Positions 14,101 through 28,000 of a stretch of DNA of 64,000 nt are shown here, piece after piece. This stretch comes from Apostichopus californicus (taxonomy: Eukaryota; Echinodermata; Holothuroidea; Aspidochirotida; Stichopodidae): contig JAIPMN010006237.1 in the NCBI GenBank assembly GCA_020650975.1, positions 22,435 to 86,434 of the forward strand, given 5' to 3'. The notes beneath the pieces were generated by a model. The model was not told the DNA's origin. It saw only the letters and a list, made by a program, of their open reading frames with translations, and searched no databases. Numbering within the stretch: position 1 is the stretch's first letter; every line of letters begins with the position of its first letter. A program made the translations under genes and the position numbers.

Positions 14101-17100
14101 ATCCTTGCACCTACTATCCTGGCACCTACTATCCTTGCATCTACTATCCAGGGATGGATTATCCTTGCATTTACTATCCTGGAATGGATTATCCTTGCAT
14201 CTACTATCCTTGCACCTACTAGCCTTGCACCTACTATCCTGGCATCTACTATCCTGGCATTTACTATCCTGGCACCTACTAGCCTTGCATCTACTATCCT
14301 GGGATGGATTATCCTGGCACCTACAATCCTTGCATCTACTATCCTGGCACCTACTATCCTGGCATCTACTATCCTGGGATGGATTATCCATACACCTACT
14401 ATCCTTGCATCTACTATCCTGGCACCTACTATCTTGGCATTTACTATCCTGGGATGGATTATCCATGCATCTACTATCCTTGCACCTACTATCCTGGCAT
14501 CTACTATCCTGGGATGGATTATCAATGCATCTACTATCCTTGCATCTACTATCCTGGCACCTACACAAAGTCCTCTGCAGGAAGGCTGAATCAATATCAA
14601 ATGATAAAGATTATCTCTACTGACCAGCAGTGCCTATTGTGTGAACCTAAACAGCACAAAACATATGTCCATTGCAGCCTACCTGCATGAAGCTGCAGCC
14701 CCCTCAGCTTCCGACTCTCGACATATTGCCTAATACCTTTGCTTACCTTGTTCCAGCTTACTAGGACTTCCTTGGGCTTGTAACTCCCCAGTATCTTTAC
14801 TCTTATCTCTGCCAAACTTGATAGTCCGCTTCTTGATGGGACTGAGAGACGGCGCAGGAGGCAAGGAGGGCAACACGGGCTAAAAGAAGATCAAATTTGG
14901 GAACTTCAAGGTAATTATTTGATTGAGAAGGTAAACCTGCAAAACATTGCTCCTAATGGTGTACTTTAGAGAAACTCATTATTGTCTTTATACTTGAATG
15001 TTTTGTATGAAAATATATTGCTAACAAAACTGATACTTTCCCAGTTAGTAAATCTGTTGTTTTTATTCGTCTGAAATGCTTAGAATTTCTCAATCTAAAT
15101 TTTCAGCTCAAAAATTGTATTCATGGTCTGAAATTCATGACAATATAAAATACCACACTATACAATAATACATACTTCACTGCACTATAATAAACAATAG
15201 ACTGTAATGAGTAATCTACTACAAAACCACACTGTAACAAGTTCCTGTATTCATAACAATAACCACGGGTGACAGAATTTTCAATGAACAGCAAATAAAA
15301 ACATCTCACCACCACAGGATTTTTTGGAGGTCCCGGTTCTTTGCCTTCGATAACATGGTGACAGATACCCAGGAGCCTTACTATATGGGTCAATAGTTGC
15401 TGGGCCAGTGGGACCAAGAGCCTATTCTGTAGGCACTGCCAGGAGTCCCTGTCCTCGAGGTTGACATCAGCTGCCTGGGCCTTAGATGGGCCTGTCTTCA
15501 TGCTCTGATAAGCGGCTCCTACAGAGAATAATCATACTTCAATGAGGACCATGCAAAAATTGACCATATAAGTTGAGAGAGTTCACATATTATCTTATCT
15601 TTTCACATTCTCTTGAGACGTTTGTTATCTTATAAAGTGAAATTTTAGGAGTTTAAAATGATAAGAGAATGTATTCTGGGGAATTTTTGTAATTGTATCA
15701 TTCAAACTAACAATTTGTGACAACATACGCAATTTACTTCCACAGAATTCCCTTTCAGTTTAGAAGGGAGTCCAAACAGTTGTATTATTTACATTAAAGT
15801 GAGTAATAACCTGGGAAACGATCATATGAAAACACACAGGCTACTAGTCGTAAGGGAACCCTAAAATTTGTTTGAAATCAAAAAGAAATGACACAGGTGT
15901 TTTAAGTTAGTACTTCTCCTATTTTACGTAAACTGAAAGTTTTCTACTCCTCTTTTCTTTCTAACACAACAATTTACTGCTATTAAGCAATGTAGAATAT
16001 TTTGCATCAATAGAGAAAAATGAAACGTAGTGCCTTTTTGTCTTATTTACCACACAGACATTATAAATATTGATTGTAAACATAAACGTATCTATTCACC
16101 GATCAGAAGGTTCGTTGCTGTCGTCAGTAGGTCCTGATGAGCAGCGAGGTCCAGCATCAGGGTTGATGATGTCAGAAGTCCCATGACCAGTGGTAGAGGA
16201 CCACAGCCAGACCCTTGACACAGCTCTTCCAGACTCACATGGCTTCCTACACTGCCAGTGCTAAATGAAATATTTGCAAAAAAGCAACATTTTATTCACA
16301 GGCAATTTTGCTTACTATCGCTGTGAAATTATGCAATCAAAGTTAAAAGGGAAACTAAGAGATTACGACTAGTAGTGACACTATGACAACACACATTTAA
16401 CAGAATGGAAGCCCTATGACTGAATATTTTAAACCTGGCAATCTTTTCTTAGCTGTTTGGTTGTCATCTCTACGGTGGCATACTCCTTATAGAGACTATA
16501 TCCATCCACCCGATTGTTCTCCTTCAGGAAAAGTGCCAAAAAGCAGCAACTACATGGTTATGATACAGAAAATTGATGGTGCCGAGAAAGGCCAACTTGT
16601 CAGCTATCCGGTGATGGGTAGCGTTTAGCTAGTGAGAACTTCTATCTAGACTTAGAGACCATATTACTTTTGTGATTTAGTGTGTAAGTCAATGGGGCTT
16701 TTAATGGGCGTATGCTACCCTGTGACATTATGGCTGTGACATTTCGTCAGAGGGGATCAGTGTTACATGTGTGACAGTCGAATGATAGTACGATTCAATA
16801 CCTCGACATCCCAGATCCCGAACCCTTGCCGCTGTTCTGCCTCTTCACCGGTCGACCGGACGAACTCTTGGACAGAGCTGACATGTTGGTCGCACAATTC
16901 CAGGAACTAGGGTACAGAAATGCTGAGTATTCATAGCCCAAGAGGCAAAGGGTTTGGATTACACCATTCTGTCAAAAATGATGGAAAGCAAATTCAATTC
17001 TGGGTTGACTTCATATTTCTGATTAATTATGCAAATTAATCTATTATTTTCGTAACCATGACAACCTTAAATGCTACTCGCTTTTTTTTTTCTATTCCAC

Positions 17101-18972
17101 CCCTTCTCTTCCCATCACATCCATTGTGCATTTTTAGTATAATTACATCAGCACTTTACCAAAAAAAATCAGCAATTTTTATCCTTAAAGTTGCCAATAT
17201 TAACCAATTATTGCAACTTTTCACCACAAGAATGCTGGAGCACATCAGCTGAAGAATAATTAATTATGCAAATTAATCTATTATTTTTGTAACCATGACA
17301 ACCTTAAATGCTACTCACTTTTTTTTTCTATTCCACCCCTTCTCTTCCCATCACATCCATTGTGCATTTTTAGTATAATTACATCAGCACTTTACAAAAA
17401 AAAATCAGCAAATTTTTATCCTTAAAGTTGCCAATATTAACCAATTATTGCAACTTTTCACCACAAGAATGCTGGAGCACATCAGCTGAAGAATAAACAT
17501 GGTGTGAAATTTGCGTCCATAATAAGTCAAAGCTTTAAAAATTTCAGCCATATTTTGGTGATGGAAAGAAGAAGCATTTTGTCCATCAAATGTGAAAGTG
17601 TTCCTGCAGGGTCATATAAACATGGAAACTGGGAAAGGTGCCACAAAAATGAGTGGGGTGCTCTACCATCCCTTTCACGATCGTCGCTTGGGGCAACTCA
17701 CCGTCAGAAATTTATCGCACTGCCCGTTCAGCCTCTGAAGTAGCATATTTATGATGCGGGAGAAGGCCCCCTCGAGTTCGGGCTCGTCCGCGGCGTGGCC
17801 TTCTTGAAAGAGTGAGAGATCCTTCATGGTGACTGTGGGTAGCTGGCTGTAATTTGGTAAATCCAAGATGATATCGCCGAGCCCTAGTCTGACCTCCTCC
17901 TTAGCAACTGCTGCTACAGAATCCGAGTGAACCACATCATCAGGAAAGTACAGCTTTGGAATGATCCTGGATTGAAAATAATAAAATTGAAAATAAGGAA
18001 AAAACAATTTAAAGTAACAATTCTTACCGAGACATGTCAACCCAAATATATATCTTATCTAGACTCCTGCTGTATATAAAAGACAGGGGTTGCCCTAAAC
18101 CTTACATAGGCCTCATTCAATATGTCATGGTCAGAGTTGTGGACAGTACTGGAAAACTTTCTGCAGCTCACAATGTTTTCAAGAACCCTATTAGTGCGAG
18201 GAGCCTTATATCTTAATATAAGAAATAACAAGCCTTAAAATCATTTTGCATTTTGTTTTGTTACCAGATTATTTTGAATTATTGTCCATATTTAATGATC
18301 TTTTCTTTAAAAGCCCAGAACATCTCTGAATCATAAGCAATTTGGAATTATCTCTGAGATTCCTAACGATTGTTCTTGAGTTTTCACTAAATAAAAACAA
18401 CTAACTTGATGATAGTTTCGGCAGCTTTGGTCCTGACTCTGAGGTCATCACTTCCCAGGAGAGTCATCACCACGTCCTCTAACAGTGCTTCCTGAATCCT
18501 CTGCGACTAACATGATAAAAACAGGACATAATACAAGTTTGAAATAACATTACATATAAACATATAAAACTATTATTCCACAAAGATGACAGAGATACGC
18601 AATATGCAGCAAGAGAAAAACTACTGGAAAGGTGCAAAAACTTAAAAATGTACCAAAGTAGCCAGAACTCCTGAAATGTTACAAAGAATAACTTCACTGT
18701 GGTTTTCTGGGTTGCATTGAATGAAATTAGGGTGTGATCCCTCCCCCTCCCCCACCAGGCGAGATAAAACACATGGCTGTATAGAGATAACCACTGAGTA
18801 AGGACTATACAGCTCAGTTGGTAGAACAAATCTTTGGTCTGAATCCCCCATTCTCAGCCAAAACATATTTTGCTCCATTCAAAAAGTAAATGCAGTGCTT
18901 GACATAATGGCAATAGGTAACTTAATAGAACTTATAGACCATAGGGGCACAATGTTCCGTCAAGGATGTACC

Positions 18973-19007
<35 letters not shown>

Positions 19008-22000
19008 GGCTGGTTCTTAACGAAAATTGGTTAGTTGCCACTTAGATAACCTGGAATTTTCTTTTAAGATTAATTTTATGTTTCTTCAGAGAAAGTCTGC
19101 CCAAATTGTCTCTTTCGACAGAGTTGTATGAAGAATGGTATATCGGAGAGTCCGGTTTTCGGAGGAACATCAGAATCCTATTTTTTGGCTCTAACATGTG
19201 TTCTATTTTTTATTTGTAAAGCAAATAACAAAAATACAAAACAGCCCTTACCTTGACTAAATGGTTACTGTACAACTTCTCTTGCGTTTCGATGAAATTC
19301 AAAAGTCTGAAAGAAAGACAAGATAAGATGAATGTTGGTTTCAAATGGCATACTGTTGAAATGTAATGCACATTCACGCAATCACAAAATTATTGCAACC
19401 GTTCATTCAAAAGCGTTTCACCATGATGGGCAGACATATGTTTACAAAAGTTTAATAAACTATTCAACTGTCAAAATATATATTTTTTGATATATATATA
19501 TTTTTTTATATTTTTAAATATATATATTTAAAAAAGCCTCTGAAGAAGATCCTGCTAGGATCTCAACGTCAGGCCAACTTACTTTTACACAAAATATATA
19601 TATTTCCCAGATCACCTCAAGTTGTGCTTATTCATTGCAAAAGTAATTAATCTTGAATTTCTTAGATTGGTGGCTGGGTACGTGTTGGTGTTACTTTTTT
19701 CTTGTCTTGTTCTCTATGTTTAATATTTATGGGAGCGCTCTACTAGATAAGCCCCTTGGTTTGTTTTGGAATGCTTCCTTTCACAAATTTCCTTGTTGTA
19801 TATATTTTGCCACTTATTTAACTTCTTTAATATGGAGCCAACATTTACAAGTATCATGGGAGTTGACCAACTGATAAAGGTGTCTTTAAAAGAAAGCAAA
19901 CTGAATAACAGAGGGAGAGGGTACACTTAAATCTGATTGGACATACCTAAAATTAAGACCACCAATCACATCGAGTAGCTCTACTTGGAGGAGCCAATAG
20001 GAACTCTTGCCAACCTCCAGCAGGTCATAGGTCAACTGGGCCCCCAGGTAGTCGTAAGAACTCATGCAGAGGTCTGCAATACAGACCTGCAAGACAAGGT
20101 AAAACATATTAATAATTAAATAAATATTAATAAATGACAGGAAATATGAAATCTGTTACTATATGCAGGAATGGTCTCCCTTAGTTTGATATTTATATGT
20201 TACTCAAATTCAAGAAAGGTAACTTTGTACCAATCAACAGAATATCAGTTATTAGAGCCGCATTTGTTTCCCCAAACCTACCAATTATTACTGAAATCGA
20301 GGTCGGAATTGATCATGATAGCGACAACCCTTTGAGAATTTTTCAAACCGATTGAAGGTTATAAAGAAAGTGACCAATGAATTTGATTCGCACTCAATAT
20401 TTCCTTGCCATGTCACTTCTAGTATTTACAAACATCTGAAACCAAATTCTTCATGTCCAAAATTTTTTTTTCATACTTTTAAGGAATATTATTTAAATAA
20501 TATTTTAAAATGAAACTTGACTATTCAAGATAATGGCCTATGTTGTTTTGGGAGCTTAGGTTCAAAGCAGCATCAGGATATATCGCAATGAACTGAAAAA
20601 TCTGCTTGTGTCAACTTTCTCTGATATCAATAACGATAGAGCATGAAAACCAGGAAATCTGTTTGTTGATATTCTGCCAGTTTATCGCTCACCTTGACGG
20701 CCTGACAGGTGAAGCGTATCGTCATCGAAGACTCGTCCTTGAGAGAATTCCGAAGCATCATGACCAGCGTAGATAGATGGAAAGGTTCTACGAGGACAGA
20801 GGGAAAAGAATTGAAATATGAAAATAAAGATCCTTAAAACAAAAAAATAAAGAACAAATCTATAAGTTAGAATAATCCATGAGGGTTCCATAAATAGGTA
20901 GTATAAAGTGAACTAACTTAAGAAAAACTGTAAACAAATTTCGGGACCAGCAAAGAAAATCATATTCAGCTAGAAAGGATGTTATTAGCTCTAAGCTCCT
21001 TTCAAAATATCTTCTACAAGTTTGCTTTCATTGATTTACGTACCAAATACTTTCTATGCAATTTCAGACTTTTGGTAAAAGTAAAAACTCTATAATAAAA
21101 AAAACATAACATTGCTAAACTTTTTAGAATGAAAGCAGAATTCAGCAAACCTGACTCAGTCTGTTGAGCGGTATCCAACGACCAAGTATCAAACTGGCAG
21201 TGAGACTTCCTCAGGGCTGCGTGGATGAAGTGACCGATGATGATAGCCGTCTGTGACCGCAGCTGGTGGTCGCTGTGCTCACAGTACAACAGAACATCCC
21301 TTACGTATTGATCGGCTGTCCAATAAAAGATTTAGACTTATATTAACAATATGCAGGGATTGTCATGACAATGTTTCCTTTCAAAATGTTTAATTAAAGT
21401 GCAGTTTATTCCTATCATTTTTATTTCATTGAAACTAGGCTAATATTCAGGATAGAGCATCATTTGACACCTTACATGAAAAAAAACCCATGGTGCAAAA
21501 TAACATTAATAATTTACACCATTGGCACCTCACATGTGAAACATCGTGGGTGACCTATTTTTAAGTCCCAATTGCAGTGTCTTTCTGTGAGACACTATTT
21601 TTATACTTTCATGTAAAAACATAATTTTCTATCTTTATACAATACACATCATTTGAGCCTTCTGTGTGAAACACCAACGGATTGTTATTGTAAAAGCACC
21701 ACAGGTAACTTACTGTCCATGTTAGGCAACCTACAGATACCTAAATAAATAAAACATCGTTGGCACCTTACACATTAACACCATTGGAATTTTAAAGGTA
21801 ATACCTTTGGTACCCTACTGTAAATTCCCTCTCTTCCACCTCCCCCCCCCCCTCCTTCCTCCCCAATTGAAACCTTCACACTACTGAACACCTCCCATAT
21901 TAAAACACCTCACTTTTTCCAATGATAATTTCAATCCATAAATACAAATAAATAGTACCCACCCTCTTTTCCCTTGATACTACTTTTGAACAATTGGATG

Positions 22001-25000
22001 TAGAACAGCTCTGGTACCATCCCGGCGATGTTACTGATGCAACTCATGGCCAGAGTTTTCACGCTGACCCTGACTCTCCGGTCTCGTATCAGACAGCCCT
22101 TCTCACCCGTGAGGAGGAACGATGAAGTCAGCAGTCGCATCAGGTGTCTGAGTGGAATTTCCTCATCGGTGTAACAGCCTTCATGGTATAACAGATATCA
22201 GGGTCAAAGGTCAAATGTCTAAATACATACAACAATGAATATAACAGAATCAACCAAAAATGGCCAGATATAAAGCAAACACTATACACCATATTGAGAG
22301 ATTGTTTGTGGCGAATGTCGGGGTCATAGGTCAAAGTTCAAAGTTCAATAGAATAATTGATATAAGAGAATGGCCAAATATAAAACAAGCGCTTTACACC
22401 GCCATTAAGAGATTGTTTGTCACGAAAATCATAAGTCAAAGTTCAATAGAATAATTTGAATGTCAAGAGGTGTAAAAGATATGTCTCTAAGATATGAATA
22501 CGTAATGAGGTATATTAAATGAAGATTACTAACGATGCACTTCAAAGTTTCAAGAAAAATATCCAAGCATAAATAAAGATGCTAAAGTAAAAGATAACAT
22601 GTTAGTATATGAGGATGTTCAAAACCTTTCTTGAGGTCAAGTTCATGACACAGAGAAGTTTTTAACATTACTAAAAAGACCTAGGTCTAATTTCAAACAA
22701 GGAAAAACATTATAATATTACAGAATTTATGGTTCCACAAATGACAAATCACTGTTAAATATACAATGTCATATTGTTGTGAAAATGAAACATTAAGAAT
22801 AGTCGATAAAAAATATCATAAATGGAGGAAAATGCAGCATTTATAGAACATAACATTCCACGCTTAATTCTTTGCATAAAAAATAATGTTTTTGGGAGGC
22901 AGACGACGACTTTCATAAAATAAATCTTTCGTTTTCCAAATGATTCAACATTTGGCTGGCACAAAATGGTATCTCACTAACCTATGTCTCCCTCTAGTAT
23001 TTCACCATCTCGGCTTGCCTCCTTTTCCTCCTTTTCGTCCACCTCCGCCTCTTCTTCCTTCTCTGGGCTTGCTTCCATCTCCTCCTCCCCGTCCGTGACG
23101 CTCTTCCTCTCCTTCTCCATGTACGTCAGACCTTTGCTCACGTCGATCTCGTCCGACTGGCCGATCTCCTCCTCCGTACCGATGTTGACGTTGGAATATT
23201 CGTCGACCTCGTCCGCCGTGATGATATCTCCTTGCTCCGACGAAGACTCTCCCAGATCGCTCTCCAAGAGTGAATCTTGGTAGGACGAGAGAGTCGACGT
23301 GTCGGGCGTCTCCAGACCGACGTCCGACAGGTTAGCGGTGGAGGAGAGCTCCGACTTTGACGCCAGTGATGTGTTCAAGGAAACCTGATCGTCGTCAAGA
23401 CCAGAATCCATGGAAAAAACTTGAGAAGTGTCTGTAGAAAAGCCCAAAACACAAAAAAACAATTAATAAATTTTGATGTGTAAAGCTTACTCTTTTCAGA
23501 TTTTACTCAGAGTTTGGAGGCAAGTGAAAGATTACACCATAAATTGTCACAATTGTTACAGAATCAAAATTCAGAGAAGTAAGGGTTTGTATCCAATGTC
23601 TTTTCGTTTCAAATATGAGTGGAATTTAAACCAATTCCAACTTGCAATAATATTTGACGTGTTGAGGAATACTCTTACATTCTTTTACAAATTACAAGTA
23701 AAACTAAAGAGCAATTGGTCATGTTAAATATTGCAGATATAACTGTTTGCTTATACACCTGAGCAGGCACCTGTGAATGTTACAATAATAAAGACAACCT
23801 TTTTACCTCCTGCAAGTCCTACAGTGCATTTCAATTCAAGCTATCAACATTCAGGTAAGATCTACACCACTGTCATACCAAATGTACTTTAGCCTTTAGT
23901 TATAAAAATCGCCATTAGCTGTTTTAGAGTTACGGAGGGCCTGACTTTTCGACAGTAGCAGGATCTTCCTCGAAGGCAGATTAGAACAGAAAAAACAGTT
24001 TAAATAGGCATAATTTCTGTAGCCCACTCATTTTTCTCTTCTTGTCCTCACACTACCCATTGTCCTTTGTAATTCTACTCCAGTTAAGTAGTCCGTCCCA
24101 CCAGTCTATTGAATCTGAACTATTTATTCTCATTTAGCATTTCATCCTATTAAAAGACACTGCTCCACAGACGGTAACCTTCTCAAAGCTTTTACCTCCA
24201 TCTTTGGACACATCTTGACTGTCGCTAGGAGATCCTTCCTGGTTGATACTTTTCTCTGGGATGGACCCAGGTGTGAGGAGAGTGGTCTTCAGGCTCGGGG
24301 GAGGGGTTCTCAACAGCTGCTGAAGTGTCTCCAGGGAAGCAGTCACCACATTATGGTCACTACTTTGTGTGCAGTGTAACGTGAATTCATAGATCTGTAC
24401 AGGATGAAGAAGATGAGGAAAAAGGAGGAGCAGAAGAAGAATGATAAATAGGTGTTTATACCTGAAGCTTGACTCGAAGCTTTATTAGTTTATGTGAATA
24501 TAATTGACAATAAATATTAATATCCATATTGATAGAAATTTCATACAAAACAACCAACAATGAAGAAAGGCATTTACAAAAAGGGAGGCAAAGTAGTATC
24601 TAACACTTTATCCATCACAGGCAACACACACATATTTATGTCAACAATATCGAAATAATTGATGAAGGTTTGTTGACTGAATAACTGGTTACTGTTTATA
24701 TGTGTTTTTAAACTGCAAAGCAGAGTAAGTATGCGATAACCTATTGCCCGATATAATAATCCAGAGCTTGACAAAATTTCATGCAAGCTGTGTGGTTTGT
24801 CGTCTAAGAGTGATACGTTAGCTCCCTCTGTTTCCTTGGGTCTTGATAGATAGCTACATCTTAAACGTTTGGAAGGAGTAATGGCATTGGCAATATTACA
24901 ATAAAGTGAATAGGTAGATTGCTGAGCTAAAGGTACCGAGTACAGCTTAGTACACAGTAGCTGACAGTACGGTAGTTGTGCCAAGACAGGTGAGAGAGGA

Positions 25001-28000
25001 TTGATTACTCGTTTACTCAAAACAATCCCAGGCAAAAATGAAATAAAAATCTTTTAATAAAAGTGACAAGGTTTTTATGGCTTTACAACAGTTTATACTT
25101 GGCCTAACCTGTACAAGTTGTTTTGTTGTTACTTCTGCCTTTTCCTCGGCTTTCACGACGCCTATGCTGCCCCTGAGGCCTTGATCTAGGTTACCTGTCT
25201 CGGTGAGGTACGGGAGTGCATTGCGAAGACACTGAAGTAACCCAAGGCACATATGTGAGCTGAGATTGGGGGTAACAGGTACACAAATCACTGCAGAGAA
25301 CAACAAAAAATATCAAATACATATATTTATATATGCACACTAACAGTTTTTTAAAAGTAGCAAAATTACCTTAACATGCCAACAATACAAATCTTGCATT
25401 TCAAAACCAAACATTAAGAGTTATTATTATGTGTAATAAACAACATTCTAATGGCAGATGCAGAAAGTTCTAGCCCAATTTGCATATATAGGAATGAGGG
25501 CAGCATTGTGATTGTCATGACCAGGCGACAAACCATTAAAACAATTGATTTCAGGAGAGCCAATGCTATTCATCACTGTATGAAATCAGATTTGGTTCTG
25601 TCCTTTGGATAGATTCAAAACAAGTTCGTTCACATTGCTGCACGACAGTCACGATGAAGTGGGAGTGAATTCGACTTCCTCCATATCTGAGAAAGTGGTC
25701 ATATGCTAGAGGGCACTTTCGTCCGTCAGATGGGGAGTGTTTGGCGGTAGTTCCTGAGAGGCAGGATTGGGTGTGACAATTACACACCCGCCTCATAGTT
25801 CTCTGACCACTCATTACAAAAAAAGAGAAGGCTCGATATAAGACGACGCTCGTCCAAGATCATCACATGAACAAAGGTTTCTAAAAGAAGGTAATTCTGT
25901 TGGCCTTTTAAGCCCTTGGGGAAATTTGCTAAAATAAATTAAAAAATAACTGAAACACTTACTGAGGAGAGTCTGAACCAGCATAGAGAAGTAGGTAGAT
26001 GTCTTACGACCGTGATGACAAATCAATACTAATATCTTAGCCGCAGATCTTCTGGTAGCTGCAGACGGACTCTTCAGATTCGGGTACAAGACTTTCATCA
26101 AGTTCTGTTAGATCGTTCAGAAAAATTAAAGTTTAATGCGATGATACGATAAGAGGTCACTGGACACAACATGTGATCAATTTTTCGAGTAAAAACCTTG
26201 CAAGTTGCCCGGACTTTAAAATGATGCTTGTTACTGGTAACCTTAAGAATACCAAGCAGAAAATTTCAGAGCTAGGAATGGCGTTGAGATTCACTTGAAG
26301 CATAAACAGCTTTGACGAAATGACAAACGTGTGATAAATTCGACTTTCCGAAGCTACAAATGTCAAGAGAAGTTAAAACTCAAAGAAAATTCCATCAATG
26401 TTTTCACTTCTGGTGTGACAATTGTAAACCCACTAGTATAATAGACATCTTCTTCTGCTGGTTAATCTTGTTTTAATGCTGGTCTCATTACACACCTGTT
26501 GATGCAACCACGATCCACAGGGGAAAAAATTCTCACTAAAAATGTATTCATTTAACCATACAAAAAATACAAATAAAAAATATAAGAAATTATAATTATA
26601 GTGTAAATTTTCTACATCAATTTTAAACAAATATTTGAACAAAAGAAAAGAAACTACACTTACTTTAACTTCCGTGTCAGTCAAAAATGATCCAAGCACC
26701 GGTAACACCTTCTCAGTGAAAGATGCAAGTGCTTCCTAAAGAATCAAAACATAAATTTATAGTAATTTACTGAAAATTAATCGAAGAAGAAAACACCCCT
26801 AAAAACAAAAATATCAAAATGTTGCCATTGTGTTGCAAATGAGACATGATAAAACAAAGAAAAAAAAACTTTAAATGACCAGAATACCTTTTTTCTAATA
26901 ATGGTGTGCTGGAATTATTCTTGAGCCTATTGTGTTTTAAAGGTGTGTTAATGGGTCCTTGTGCAGAAATAAAACAATTGGTTTCTTTGTTCCGTGTTGG
27001 TTTAGTACAAAAAAATATCTTTTTTAAATTGTTATTACCTGTAAAATATCTGACATAGATTGTAAGGATATCTCAAACTGAAAATACAGAATGATTTTAA
27101 GACTTAAATTACATTACGGTTCCTTCCTCTTTTTATTAAATCACTCTAACAGACCTGAATTGCGTCTTCTTCACGTCTCGATATCTTGGCAATGCACGGC
27201 AGCAGGTTGATGATGTATGGCCGACACTTCTGTGGTCTGATGAAGGACGCCACCTCTGCAAATCGCCAGAGTGCAGCACGCAGGCTCTTGGATGGTCCAT
27301 TCTGTCGTGGATAAATTAAACAATTGTCGTTTTAAATTCAAAGATATGAAAGTTTGCAGATCCCATAATGATTTGGCTGTAACAGATTGTAACGATACTT
27401 TCAAAATATTAATCACACATGACTATCGGCATAAAACAAGGAAAATTCACAGTCACACAAAGTAGAAAGCAAAACCATTATGTGATAATTAAATGTTAAC
27501 AGACCTTCTCAACTTAAACTACCAAAATGAACACCAACATCTGTTCTGCCTATGGCATAAAAAGTTGCTCAAAAAATTAAAATCAATAATGCCAAAAAAA
27601 TGCTGGTGAGGTTGACCTTAATAATGAGTTCTACAAATGTGTATGCACTTCAAAAAGTTTGCAAAAGGAGTGTTTTAAAGATATGAGCAAACTGGGTGCA
27701 GGCTAGCAACCAACAAACCAAGCGAGCAACCAAACCAGTTAATGTAATACTTAACTGGGGTTGAACACAGGTACATACAGTATACATGTACAAATAAACT
27801 GTACAAGTTAGACAATAAATAGCCATTTCAATGTCTGACCAAAAAATAAAGTTTGTGAAAAAACAAATTTTCACATATTTTTTTTACAAAACTAAGAATC
27901 AAGAACCTGAAGAGAAGTTTCAGTGAAACAGACACACATACTAGCAGACAACGGCGAGACATAAATGCTAATGGAGGTGTCCCACTACAGAGCCCTAGTT

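Noticed and set aside
13981-14623. Long open frames (up to 208 codons) on both strands
   Set aside because: They lie entirely in the 15-bp minisatellite; unit length divisible by three and lack of stops explain them.
22984-23283. Ser-rich plus-strand open frame of 99 codons
   Set aside because: Antisense shadow of the acidic HTT exon 11.
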